64,000 nt of DNA from Shinella zoogloeoides (GTDB taxonomy: Bacteria; Pseudomonadota; Alphaproteobacteria; Rhizobiales; Rhizobiaceae), in the NCBI RefSeq assembly GCF_003574625.1, contig NZ_QNUJ01000005.1, positions 310,001-374,000 on the forward strand, given 5' to 3'. The notes under the pieces were generated by a model. It was given only the letters and a program-made list of their open reading frames with translations, made no database searches and was not told the DNA's origin. Positions within the stretch are counted from its first letter, which is position 1, and every line of letters starts with the position of its first letter. The translations under genes were made by a program, and so were the position numbers. Shown here piece after piece: positions 22,949-32,622 of this stretch.

Positions 22949-23722
22949 TCAGGCGAGGACGCAGCGGATCAGCCCGCGCAGCGAATTGCCGACGAGGATG
23001 GTGCCGCCGGCAAGGTCCTCCGGCCGCAGCACCGCCTCGACGGCGCTGCCGGTTTCCAGCAGCTCCTCGCGCAGAACGCCGGCGAGCAAGCCCGAGGCGA
23101 GCGGCGGGGTCTTCAGCGGACCGGTGCCGTCGTCGAGGAACAGCGAGGTGATGGTGCCCTCGCAGAGTTCGCCGCGCTCGTTGAGGAGGATGACTTCGTC
23201 GGCCTCGGTCGTGGGGAATTCGGCGCGTGCCGCGGCGTAGAGGGCGCGGCGGGATGTCTTGTGGCGCAGCAGCGGATCGGCGGAGGAGAGGCGGGTGGCG
23301 GCGAGCTTCACGCGCCAGACCGCATCCGCCGTAAGGGGTGTGAAGGCTGCGGTCTGCACGTCGATCCGGCCATCGGGGAAGAGTTCGAGGCGGATACGGA
23401 GGGGTTGCGGTTGCGGCGCAGCCCCCTCTGCCCTGCCGGGCATCTCCCCCACAGGGGGGGAGATTGGATGGGGGGATGCCTTGCCCATTTCAGTGGCCGC
23501 GGTTGAGAGATGACCTTGCCTCTTGCCAATCTCCCCCCTTGTGGGGGAGATGCCCGGCAGGGCAGAGGGGGGTAGCACAGCGAACAGGGCGTCCCGTGCC
23601 TTCTCCGCCCCCGGCAAGCCAAGCGCCTCCGCCGATCGCGCCAGCCGCCCAAGATGCCGCTCCAGCCTGACGAAGCCGGTTTCCGGTTCCCAGCGCAGGG
23701 TCTCGATCAACGAGATATCCAT
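22949..23722 (-). CDS. pabC: aminodeoxychorismate lyase-like class IV aminotransferase with inserted palindromic element
   Basis: This PLP fold type IV enzyme is expected to split 4-amino-4-deoxychorismate to p-aminobenzoate and pyruvate for folate. The 257-aa product starts MDISLIETLRWEPETGFVRLERHL and ends with the typical EVILLNERGELCEGTITSLF and TPPLASGLLAGVLREELLE blocks. The PLP lysine is in LRHKTSRRALY. Between DALFAVLPP and PQPLRIRLEL lie about 50 residues (roughly 51-104) encoded entirely by a palindromic DNA element that keeps the frame open; ordinary homologues of about 210 aa lack it. ATG at 23722 has GGGGGA upstream and overlaps the end of pabB by 16 bases, implying coupled translation. 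Confidence 0.85.
   Translation of the reverse strand: MDISLIETLRWEPETGFVRLERHLGRLARSAEALGLPGAEKARDALFAVLPPSALPGISPTRGEIGKRQGHLSTAATEMGKASPHPISPPVGEMPGRAEGAAPQPQPLRIRLELFPDGRIDVQTAAFTPLTADAVWRVKLAATRLSSADPLLRHKTSRRALYAAARAEFPTTEADEVILLNERGELCEGTITSLFLDDGTGPLKTPPLASGLLAGVLREELLETGSAVEAVLRPEDLAGGTILVGNSLRGLIRCVLA
23422..23572. repeat. composite palindromic element inside pabC
   Basis: Two arms of 46 bp (23422-23467 and 23526-23571) are inverted copies differing at one base, separated by 58 nt. Each arm also contains its own palindrome of the ATCTCCCC/GGGGAGAT kind and the block TGCCCTGCCGGGCAT. The structure is that of dispersed REP/BIME-type elements, different in sequence from the three intergenic elements at 46, 55.4 and 61.4 kb. 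It lies wholly within a reading frame, and all codons on the pabC strand are sense. Confidence 0.9.
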
Positions 23723-24864
23723 TGGTCCCCCACGGCGAAGCGCGCCTTCAGCAGGCATTCCTCATATTCCGCCTCTGCGGTGGAATCGAAGACGATGCCG
23801 CCGCCGACATTGAAGACGGCGTTGCCGTCCTCGAAGAGCGAGATGGTGCGGATGGCGACGTTGAAGCGCATGGTGCCGTCGGGGGCGATCATGCCGATGG
23901 CGCCGCAATAGGCGTCGCGTGGGCCGTCCTCCAGGTCGTGCAGGATTTCCATGGCGCGCATCTTCGGCGCGCCGGTGATGGAGCCGCAGGGGAAGAGGGC
24001 GGCGAAGATATCGCGGATGGAGATGCCCGGGGTCAGCTTCGCCCGGACGTGGCTCACCATCTGGTGCACGGTCGGGTAGGTCTCGACCGCGAAGAGTTTC
24101 GGGACGTGCAGCGTGCCGACCTCGGTGATGCGCGAGACGTCGTTGCGCAGCAGGTCGACGATCATGCGGTTTTCCGCCTGCGACTTTGGATCGGCCTGCA
24201 TGGCGGCGATAATGCGCTCGTCCTCGTCCGCGCTGCTCCCACGCGGCGCGGTGCCCTTCATCGGATGCGTCTCGATCCAGCCCTCCTTATCGATATCGAA
24301 GAAGAGTTCCGGCGAGCGCGAAAGCAGTTTCGGACCGTCCAGCGAGACGAAGGCGCCGTAGCGCACGGGCTGGCGTTCGATCAGCGACCAGAAGGCGGCG
24401 AGCGGGTCGCCGTTCCAGCGGGCGCGGATCGGCATGGTGAGGTTGGCCTGGTAGCAGTCGCCCTGCCGGAGGTGCTGGTGCAGGCGATCGAAGCGGCCGC
24501 GGTAGGTCTCGAAATCCCAGTCGGCTTTCGGCTCGGTAAGGAAGGGCTCGTTTTCGACACGTTGGCGCGGTGTTGCGAGCGGGTGATCGTCCGCCGGCTT
24601 TTCGAAGATGCCGAAGCTCATCAGCGGGGTCGGGCGGTTCTCCTCGGCGAGTGGAGCCAGCTTCTTCTCGAAGAGATGGCCGGCCTCGTAGCTCATGAAG
24701 CCGGCGATCCAGTGGCCCTTTTCGTGGGCGGCCTGAAGGGCCGCGAAGGCGGGCTCGAAGCCGGCGCGCTCGCGCATGGTGACGACCGCGAGCGGATCGG
24801 CGAAAACCACCGTCCGGTCCTCACGGTCGTCCCTGAGGAGCACAAAGCGTTCGCGGTCGGTCAT
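23707..24864 (-). CDS. pabB: aminodeoxychorismate synthase component I
   Basis: This 385-aa chorismate-utilising enzyme converts chorismate and ammonia (from a PabA-type glutaminase located elsewhere) to 4-amino-4-deoxychorismate for folate. The C-terminal chorismate-binding domain (about 115-375) contains CYQANLTMPI, SRSPELFF, THPMKGTAPRG, ENRMIVDLLRND, the metal/chorismate loop PCGSITGAPKMRAMEI and GGGIVFDSTAEAEYEE. The short N-terminal part is the reduced form seen in stand-alone rhizobial PabB. It lies 18 nt downstream of pepF and overlaps pabC, so pepF-pabB-pabC form an operon. Confidence 0.93.
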   Translation of the reverse strand: MTDRERFVLLRDDREDRTVVFADPLAVVTMRERAGFEPAFAALQAAHEKGHWIAGFMSYEAGHLFEKKLAPLAEENRPTPLMSFGIFEKPADDHPLATPRQRVENEPFLTEPKADWDFETYRGRFDRLHQHLRQGDCYQANLTMPIRARWNGDPLAAFWSLIERQPVRYGAFVSLDGPKLLSRSPELFFDIDKEGWIETHPMKGTAPRGSSADEDERIIAAMQADPKSQAENRMIVDLLRNDVSRITEVGTLHVPKLFAVETYPTVHQMVSHVRAKLTPGISIRDIFAALFPCGSITGAPKMRAMEILHDLEDGPRDAYCGAIGMIAPDGTMRFNVAIRTISLFEDGNAVFNVGGGIVFDSTAEAEYEECLLKARFAVGDQWISR

Positions 24865-24882
24865 GCGGGCTTCCGGCTTCTT

Positions 24883-26736
24883 TTAAGATGACGCCTTATC
24901 AAGCGCTTCCAGTTCGTCGATCAGCCCCTCGATCATCGACAATCCCTTGCTCCAGAACGACGGATCGCTCGCATCGAGGCCGAAGGGCTTGAGGAGTTCG
25001 GTGTGATGCTTGGTGCCGCCGGCCTTGAGCAGGTCGAAATACTTCGCCTGGAAGCCGGTTTCGGCCTGTTGATAGACGGCATAGAGCGAGTTCACCAGGC
25101 AGTCGCCGAAGGCATAGGCATAGACGTAGAAGGGCGAGTGGATGAAGTGGGGGATATAGGCCCAGTAGGTCTCGTAGCCCTCGGAGATGCGGATCGCCGG
25201 GCCGAGGCTTTCGCCCTGCACGGAGAGCCAGAGTTCGCCGATCTGGTCGCTGGTGAGTTCGCCTTCCTTGCGGGCGGTATGCACCTTGCGCTCGAATTCA
25301 TAGAAGGCGATCTGGCGCACGACCGTATTGATCATGTCCTCCACCTTCTGGGCGAGCATGGCCTTGCGCTCGCGCTTGTCCTTCGTCTTGTCGAGCAGGC
25401 TGCGGAAGGTCAGCATCTCGCCGAAGACGGAGGCAGTCTCGGCAAGCGTCAGCGGTGTGGAGGCCATCAATGCGCCCTGGCCGCCGGCCAGAACCTGATG
25501 CACGCCATGGCCGAGCTCGTGGGCAAGCGTCATCACGTCGCGCGGCTTGCCCATGTAGTTGACGAGAACATAGGGGTGCGCGGAGGGCACGGTCGGATGG
25601 GCGAAGGCGCCGGGGGCCTTGCCGGGACGCACCGGCGCGTCGATCCAGCCCTTGTCGAAGAAGTCCCTGGCGATGGCCGCCATTTCCGGCGCGAAGGCAC
25701 TGTAGGCCGCGAGCACGGTGTCGCGCGCCTCGCTCCACGGAATGGTTGCATCCGATGTCTCGGGAAGGGGCGCATTGCGGTCCCAATAGTCCATCTGCTC
25801 CATTCCGAGCCACTTTGCCTTCATCGCATAATAGCGATGGGAGAGGCGCGGATAGGCTTCGCGCACGGCTTCCGCCAGCGCCGCAACCACTTCCGGCTCG
25901 ACGCGGTTGGCGAGGTGCCGGCTGTCGGCGATGTCCTCGAAGCCGCGCCAGCGGTCGGAGATTTCCTTGTCCTTGGCGAGCGTGTTGGTGATCAGCGTGA
26001 AGGTACGGATATTGTCCTTGAAGGTCTTCGCCAGCGCTTCGGCAGCCTTGCGGCGCGCCTCGCCGTCCGGCGACTGGAGTTGGTTGAGGGCGATTTCCAG
26101 CGGCAGTTCCTCGCCGTCGATCGTGTAGCGCAGCGAGGCCATGGTCTCGTCGAAGAGGCGGTTCCAGGCGGCCGCGCCCGTCATCGACTTTTCGAGGAAG
26201 AGCTGTTCGGTCCTGTCGTCGAGCTGGTAGGGCTTGTCCTTGCGCAGGTCCTCGATCCAGGGGCGGTAATGCGCGGCAAGGGCGTCGTTCGCCAGCGCCG
26301 CCTCGATGCGCTCGTCTTCTATCCTGTTGAGTTCAAGGGAGAAAAACAGGAGATGCGCGCCGAGGTCGGTCAGCTTGGCCTGCACGTCGCCGTAGAACTT
26401 GCCGTTCGCCGGCTCGGTTGTGTTGGTGAAATAAGTGAGGCCTGCGAAGGAGATCAGGCGGCCCATCACGTCTTCCAACGCTTCGAATTCGCGCACGGCC
26501 GCGCCGATGCCCTCGTCGCCCGTCTTTTCCGTCGCGGCATCGAGCTTGCCCTTCCACTTCGCCTCGAAGGCGAGCGAATCCGCCTCGGCCTTCTGCATGT
26601 CGGCCTTGAATTCGGGCGAGGCCGGCGCGGGGTAGAGGTCGGTAAGGTTCCAGCCGGGCAGGTCGCCCAGCTCGGCGCCGGCTGCGGCCTCCGCGGTCGC
26701 GAAATCGATCCGGGGTTCAAGGAAAGTGCGGGTCAT
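24883..26736 (-). CDS. pepF: oligoendopeptidase F (M3 family metallopeptidase)
   Basis: This 617-aa cytoplasmic zinc peptidase degrades short peptides. The N-terminal oligopeptidase domain (about 95-175) leads into the M3B catalytic domain (about 190-600) with the zinc motif TLAHELGHGVHQVL near residue 405 and the third ligand glutamate in TLAETASVFGEML. YVYAYAFGDCLVNSLY and the FWSKGLSMIEGLIDELE tail are family-typical. ATG at 26736 has GGAAGAGAG upstream. It is the first gene of the pepF-pabB-pabC operon and divergent from the response regulator gene. Confidence 0.93.
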   Translation of the reverse strand: MTRTFLEPRIDFATAEAAAGAELGDLPGWNLTDLYPAPASPEFKADMQKAEADSLAFEAKWKGKLDAATEKTGDEGIGAAVREFEALEDVMGRLISFAGLTYFTNTTEPANGKFYGDVQAKLTDLGAHLLFFSLELNRIEDERIEAALANDALAAHYRPWIEDLRKDKPYQLDDRTEQLFLEKSMTGAAAWNRLFDETMASLRYTIDGEELPLEIALNQLQSPDGEARRKAAEALAKTFKDNIRTFTLITNTLAKDKEISDRWRGFEDIADSRHLANRVEPEVVAALAEAVREAYPRLSHRYYAMKAKWLGMEQMDYWDRNAPLPETSDATIPWSEARDTVLAAYSAFAPEMAAIARDFFDKGWIDAPVRPGKAPGAFAHPTVPSAHPYVLVNYMGKPRDVMTLAHELGHGVHQVLAGGQGALMASTPLTLAETASVFGEMLTFRSLLDKTKDKRERKAMLAQKVEDMINTVVRQIAFYEFERKVHTARKEGELTSDQIGELWLSVQGESLGPAIRISEGYETYWAYIPHFIHSPFYVYAYAFGDCLVNSLYAVYQQAETGFQAKYFDLLKAGGTKHHTELLKPFGLDASDPSFWSKGLSMIEGLIDELEALDKASS

Positions 26737-26900
26737 CGGTATCTCTCTTCCTGATGGGCAGGTCGGGTTCATTGCTTGCGTCGGCGTTGGTTAAAATGCA
26801 AGCCTTTCTCAAAACGGCATGTTCAACCCTTTCTGCCATGGTCCGCTGGTATCCAGTTCCCCAGGGCGTGCATGACGCGCGCCTCGGCAAGGAGGTTCCA

Positions 26901-28430
<1,530 letters not shown>

Positions 28431-28605
28431 AACCCCTTGGAATCCCGGCCACTTGGGATTTCTCGATTGCCGTTTATTCCCTGTTAGTGGATTGTTCACT
28501 ATAACGGGTGCGCGATGACGAGTGTGGCGGATTTGCCATGCTCTCACCGCAATTGGCAGTCATCTGGGGCAACGGACGTTCGTTGTCCTTCGGACGGGGA
28601 AAGAG

Positions 28606-30393
28606 TTGGCAAATTTGTTCGCATCGATGAAGCGCCCGGGGACGACCCTGGGCAGCCTCTGCAAGACAGTGTTGCAAAAGCTGCCCAAGGCTGTGACCAC
28701 GGCCGTGCTCTCTGCTGCCCTCATCCTGCCCGCAGCCATTCCCGCGACCGTCCAGGCCGAGAGCGGCAGCCGCACGCTCAAGCTCTATTTCATCCATACC
28801 AAGGAAAAGGCCGAGATCACCTTCAAGCGCAACGGCCGCTATGACCAGCGCGGCCTGAAGCAGCTGAACGAGTTCCTGCGCGACTGGCGCCGCAATGAGC
28901 CGACGAAGATGGATCCCCGCCTCTTCGACCTCGTCTGGGAAGTCTACCAGAAGGTCGGCGCCACCGGTTACATCAACGTCGTCTCCGCCTATCGCTCGCC
29001 GGCCACCAACGGCATGCTGCGCTCGCGCACCAAGGGTGTCGCCAAGAAGAGCCAGCACATGCTCGGCAAGGCGATGGACTTCTACATTCCGGGCGTGAAG
29101 CTCGCGACGCTGCGCGCCACGGCCATGAAATTCCAGGTCGGCGGCGTCGGCTACTATCCGACCTCCGGCTCGCCCTTCGTCCATCTCGACGTCGGCGGCG
29201 TGCGCGCCTGGCCGCGTATGAGCCGCCAGGAACTCGTCAGCCTGTTCCCCGACGGCAAGACCATGCATGTGCCGACCGACGGCAAGCCGCTGCCGGGCTA
29301 CCAGCAGGCGGTCGCCGACTACAAGCGCCGCGTCGGCTCGGATGCCATCCAGGTCGCCGGCGGCGGTTCCAAGCCCTCGGCCTCCAAGCGCAAGGGCGGC
29401 TTCCTCGCCAACCTCTTCGGCGGAGGCGGCGACGAGGATGAAGAACCCGAAATGATTGCCAGCAGCGCGGCGATCGCCGACGACTTCGACGAGGGCGGTT
29501 CCGGCCGTCCGGCGGCGAAGGCCGTGCAGGAGGCGCAGCCCGCCGCGGCCGAAGCGGAGACGGAGCTTGCCTTCAACGCGCCCGTTCCCGGCAGCCGCCC
29601 GGCCTTCAAGTCCGCCGAGACGAGCGAGCTTGCGCTTGTCGCACCGCCGACGAGCGGTGCCGTCGCGGCGCTCGAAGCGGCGACGACCGAAGAGCAGACG
29701 CCTGAATACGAAGACCTTGCCGCCTACAAGATCCCGCTTCCCGTCATGCTCGGCGCGCGCGGCCAGGCCGGCGATGCCCAGCCGGGCGACGTGATGACCG
29801 CCGAAGCGGCGGCCGAGGATGGCGAGGAGCTGGCCATGGTGCCTGTGCCGGGCCTGCGCCCGCAGGTCGAGCTGGACAAGACGCAGACGGCGCTGATGGC
29901 GGCCGCGGAAGCGGACGTCGCCCTGCCGACGACTGCCGATCGCTCCGGCCTTGCCGCGCTCTCCGATCCGGCGACGGGCGGCGGCGGCAACGCGCCGGTC
30001 GAGATGGCCGCGCTGATGCCGACGAATGGCGGCGCGACCCGCTCGCTTTCCGGCGCCGACGCCTTCGACGCCAAGACGGCGGAAGAGGTGCCGGCCAAGG
30101 GCGGCCGTCCGAAGAAGAAGGATGCCGATGCCGCCAGCCGCGGTGCGATCCGCACCGAGCCGAAGCTGTCGCAGAAGATCCTGTCGCAATGGGCGCTGAC
30201 CCAGGGCCGTGTCGCGACACTGTCCAAGCCGGTCAAGGCGCCGCGCTTCGTCAGCCGCACGCTGCGCGCCGCGCCGACCACCGTCTACATGGCCGGCTTC
30301 CAGTCGGAAGGCCACTCGGTCGACGCCGGCCGCTTCAGCGGCAATGCGGTGAACTTCATGGAAGTCCGCAAGTTCGAGAGCGCCGAGAACTGA
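28606..30393 (+). CDS. secreted DUF882/YcbK-like peptidase M15A protein
   Basis: This protein of about 595 aa has a cationic signal segment (about 20-52: KAVTTAVLSAALILPAAIPATVQAE, shown in parts) and a D-Ala-D-Ala carboxypeptidase-like domain (about 55-210). Zinc ligands appear in SQHMLGKAMD (His151, Asp158) and FVHLDVG (His193). A long low-complexity Ala/Glu/Pro tail (about 260-595) ends ENAVNFMEVRKFESAEN-like. It probably trims or binds peptidoglycan in the periplasm; activity is inferred from ligands only. Start choice is uncertain: a TTG at 28606 has GGGGA five bases upstream, while ATG 28627 has no ribosome site. Confidence 0.83.
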   Translation: MANLFASMKRPGTTLGSLCKTVLQKLPKAVTTAVLSAALILPAAIPATVQAESGSRTLKLYFIHTKEKAEITFKRNGRYDQRGLKQLNEFLRDWRRNEPTKMDPRLFDLVWEVYQKVGATGYINVVSAYRSPATNGMLRSRTKGVAKKSQHMLGKAMDFYIPGVKLATLRATAMKFQVGGVGYYPTSGSPFVHLDVGGVRAWPRMSRQELVSLFPDGKTMHVPTDGKPLPGYQQAVADYKRRVGSDAIQVAGGGSKPSASKRKGGFLANLFGGGGDEDEEPEMIASSAAIADDFDEGGSGRPAAKAVQEAQPAAAEAETELAFNAPVPGSRPAFKSAETSELALVAPPTSGAVAALEAATTEEQTPEYEDLAAYKIPLPVMLGARGQAGDAQPGDVMTAEAAAEDGEELAMVPVPGLRPQVELDKTQTALMAAAEADVALPTTADRSGLAALSDPATGGGGNAPVEMAALMPTNGGATRSLSGADAFDAKTAEEVPAKGGRPKKKDADAASRGAIRTEPKLSQKILSQWALTQGRVATLSKPVKAPRFVSRTLRAAPTTVYMAGFQSEGHSVDAGRFSGNAVNFMEVRKFESAEN

Positions 30394-30414
30394 GCGGCAA
30401 GACATAGCCAACAA

Positions 30415-30446
30415 AAAACCCGCCGGAGCGATCCGGCGGGTTTTTT
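30415..30446. terminator. bidirectional Rho-independent terminator
   Basis: ACCCGCCGGA (30418-30427) and TCCGGCGGGT (30432-30441) pair around GCGA, with A-run before and T-run after, so it serves both the DUF882 gene (+) and gapR (-). Confidence 0.9.
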
Positions 30447-30464
30447 ATTGGCCTTGCGGGAGGC

Positions 30465-30731
30465 TTATTCGGCGTCCGGCGGCAGCTCGACCATGCCGAG
30501 GGCCTGGAGATAGGTGTCGAGGATCGCTTCCTGCTCCATGCGCTCGTCCTTGTCCTGCTTGCGGATCTGGATGACCTTGCGCAGGATCTTGGTGTCGAAG
30601 CCGACGCCCTTGGCTTCGCCGTAGACGTCCTTGATGTCGTCGGCGATGGTTTTCTTTTCTTCCTCGAGCCGCTCGATGCGTTCGATGAACGCGCGAAGCT
30701 GGTCGCGTGCGACGCCGTGGGCATCCGACAT
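30465..30731 (-). CDS. gapR: nucleoid-associated protein GapR (DUF2312)
   Basis: This 88-aa mostly helical, charged protein ([56 protein letters not shown]) belongs to the DUF2312 family, whose Caulobacter member GapR clamps overtwisted DNA ahead of replication and transcription and is essential there. The length equals the Caulobacter protein. ATG at 30731 has AAGGAGA upstream. It is a monocistronic gene with a shared terminator. A nucleoid role here is by homology. Confidence 0.93.
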   Translation of the reverse strand: MSDAHGVARDQLRAFIERIERLEEEKKTIADDIKDVYGEAKGVGFDTKILRKVIQIRKQDKDERMEQEAILDTYLQALGMVELPPDAE

Positions 30732-30846
30732 GGTCTTCTCCTTGGATGGGCTGGTAGAAATTCGAAGGTGCCGTGACTTGCCGCGAACTTCCGGCAAGAT
30801 CAAGACCAATCGTGCGCCGCCTGCCGATTTTCGCGCGGCGAAGGCG

Positions 30847-31152
30847 TCATTCCTTCGGGCGGTTGTCCTCGAAGGCGGCCTTCTGCGCGTCGGTCGCCTC
30901 GCGCTGGTAGCGCGCGCGCCATTCCTCGTAGGGCATGCCGTAGACGATCTCGCGGGAGGCTTCCTTGTCGAGCGGCACGCCCGCCTCGTTGGCGGCGTCG
31001 CGGTACCAGTTGGACAGGCAGTTGCGGCAGAAGCCGGCAAGGTTCATCAGGTCGATGTTCTGCACGTCGGTGCGCTCGCGCAGATGCCGCACGAGGCGCC
31101 GGAAGGCGGCGGCCTCGAATTCGGTCTGCTGTTCCTTGCTGAGGTCGGTCAT
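30847..31152 (-). CDS. DUF1244 family protein
   Basis: This 101-aa protein of unknown function has cysteines close together in [17 protein letters not shown] and the family-typical ends [16 protein letters not shown] and [11 protein letters not shown]. The paired cysteines could bind metal or form a disulfide, which is unproven. It sits 10 nt downstream of the N-formylglutamate amidohydrolase gene on the same strand, suggesting cotranscription. The ribosome site is weak (GAGAC). Confidence 0.85.
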   Translation of the reverse strand: MTDLSKEQQTEFEAAAFRRLVRHLRERTDVQNIDLMNLAGFCRNCLSNWYRDAANEAGVPLDKEASREIVYGMPYEEWRARYQREATDAQKAAFEDNRPKE

Positions 31153-31162
31153 CGTCTCTGTC

Positions 31163-31951
31163 TCAATAGGGTCCGGTGCGGGACGGGTGTATCTCGTATG
31201 TGTGCAGGCTTTCGTCGGCATTCAAGCGCGAGAAGACCGGCGCCAGCCGGTCGACCCAGCGGGCGATGCCGGCTTCGTTGCCGATCTCGTCCTGGCGGAT
31301 CTCGATGAGCGCGTGGGCAATGCCGGGCTTCATGCAGTGGCGGAACATGGTGTCGCCGCGCAGCGCCCCGTCATAGGGCTCGTTGTCGCCGACGACGACG
31401 TCGCCCGGCGCTTCCAGCTCGGCCAGCAGCGGACGCACCGCGCGGGGGTCGCTGTCCCACAGCACCGTCACCTGCCAGGGGCGGGGAACGCCCTTCCAGG
31501 CCGGCGTGAAGGAATGCATGGACAGGACGAGCGGCGCCTTGCCCGTCTTGTCCGCAACGGCGGCGATCGTGCGGGACACGGCATCGTGATAGGGGCGGTG
31601 GAAGGTTTCCAGCCGGTATTGCCATTCTTCGGGCGTGATCGGATGATTGCCTGGAATGATCGCGCCGTCGGAGATACGCATGACGAGCGTCGGGTCGTCC
31701 TCGCCCCGGTTGGGATCGATGAGGAGGCGGGAAAAGCGGCTCATGACCACCGGCGCGTTCAGCCGGGCATTGAGGCCGCGCACCACCCCTTCGACGCCGA
31801 TATCGTAGGCGATGTGGCGCTCGAAGGCGCTTTCCGGCAGGCCGAGGCGGCCATAGCGTTCGGGCAGGCGGTTGGTGGCATGGTCCGCCAGGATGACCAG
31901 CCCGAGGGCAGGGTCGCCGTCGATGATCTCGAAAGGGGGGAGGTCCTGCAT
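31163..31951 (-). CDS. N-formylglutamate amidohydrolase family protein
   Basis: This 262-aa hydrolase resembles the HutG-type N-formylglutamate amidohydrolases that release formate from N-formylglutamate in histidine breakdown; many family members act on other N-acyl amino acids. Visible family blocks are VILADHATNRLPERYG, AYDIGVEGVVRGL, FSRLLIDPNRGEDD, SMHSFTPAW and ALIEIRQDEIG, which supply zinc-binding His, Asp and Glu. No hut genes are nearby, so histidine catabolism is not supported by context. ATG at 31951 is the first sensible start. Confidence 0.85.
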   Translation of the reverse strand: MQDLPPFEIIDGDPALGLVILADHATNRLPERYGRLGLPESAFERHIAYDIGVEGVVRGLNARLNAPVVMSRFSRLLIDPNRGEDDPTLVMRISDGAIIPGNHPITPEEWQYRLETFHRPYHDAVSRTIAAVADKTGKAPLVLSMHSFTPAWKGVPRPWQVTVLWDSDPRAVRPLLAELEAPGDVVVGDNEPYDGALRGDTMFRHCMKPGIAHALIEIRQDEIGNEAGIARWVDRLAPVFSRLNADESLHTYEIHPSRTGPY

Positions 31952-32136
31952 GCTTTTGCCGTCCGTCTGCCGCGCCGCGCGAGTGATCGCATGGGGCGAT
32001 CCGCCCCGCAACCCGCAATGCCTGGTGTTTCGGAAAGATTCCTTCGCTTTTTGTGACGATGTAATCGATTAGAGCCGCGTTGACATTCCTGCCCCGTCGT
32101 CGCAAGAAAGCGCATATTCAAATCAACGGAGTTCCA

Positions 32137-32622
32137 TTGGAAGCCGTGAGAGCCAATAGCCATCGCCCGACTTTCCTGAAAGCCAGCGGTCTTCTCCAGG
32201 CCGGCCTCTTCCTTTTCGCGGGTTTCCTCGCGCTGTCCGTGCCGGAGGAGGCGAGAGCCGATTTCCGCGTCTGCAACGGCACGCAGAACCTCGTCGGCGT
32301 CGCGATCGGTTATCGCGCCAAGGAAGGCTGGATCACCGAGGGCTGGTGGCAGGTCCCCGCGACGACCTGCGCCACGCTGATCGAGGGCGAGCTGCAGTCG
32401 CGCTATTATTACCTCTATGCCGAAGACGCCGCCCGCGGCGGCCGCTGGACCGGCGACGTCAACATGTGCGTGGCCGAGAACGAGTTCAAGATCACCGGCG
32501 TGCAGGACTGCTTTGCCCGCGGTTTCCAGCGCATGGGCTTCAAGGAATATGACACGGGGCGGCAGGGAAGCTGGATGGTACAGCTTTCCGATACGCCAGG
32601 GACGCAGGAAAGCCAGAACTGA
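32137..32622 (+). CDS. secreted DUF1036 protein
   Basis: This 161-aa protein has a signal peptide (LLQAGLFLFAGFLALSVP ... ARADF) and a DUF1036 domain (about 45-150) with FRVCNGTQNLVGVAIGY, GWWQVPATTCATLIEG and RYYYLYAEDAA. Four conserved cysteines (VCNG, TTCA, NMCV, QDCF) probably form disulfides in the periplasm. The function is unknown. A TTG at 32137 is preferred because ACGGAG lies five bases upstream; GTG 32146 is an alternative. Its TGA overlaps the pyk ATG by one base, so pyk translation is likely coupled to it. Confidence 0.85.
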   Translation: MEAVRANSHRPTFLKASGLLQAGLFLFAGFLALSVPEEARADFRVCNGTQNLVGVAIGYRAKEGWITEGWWQVPATTCATLIEGELQSRYYYLYAEDAARGGRWTGDVNMCVAENEFKITGVQDCFARGFQRMGFKEYDTGRQGSWMVQLSDTPGTQESQN

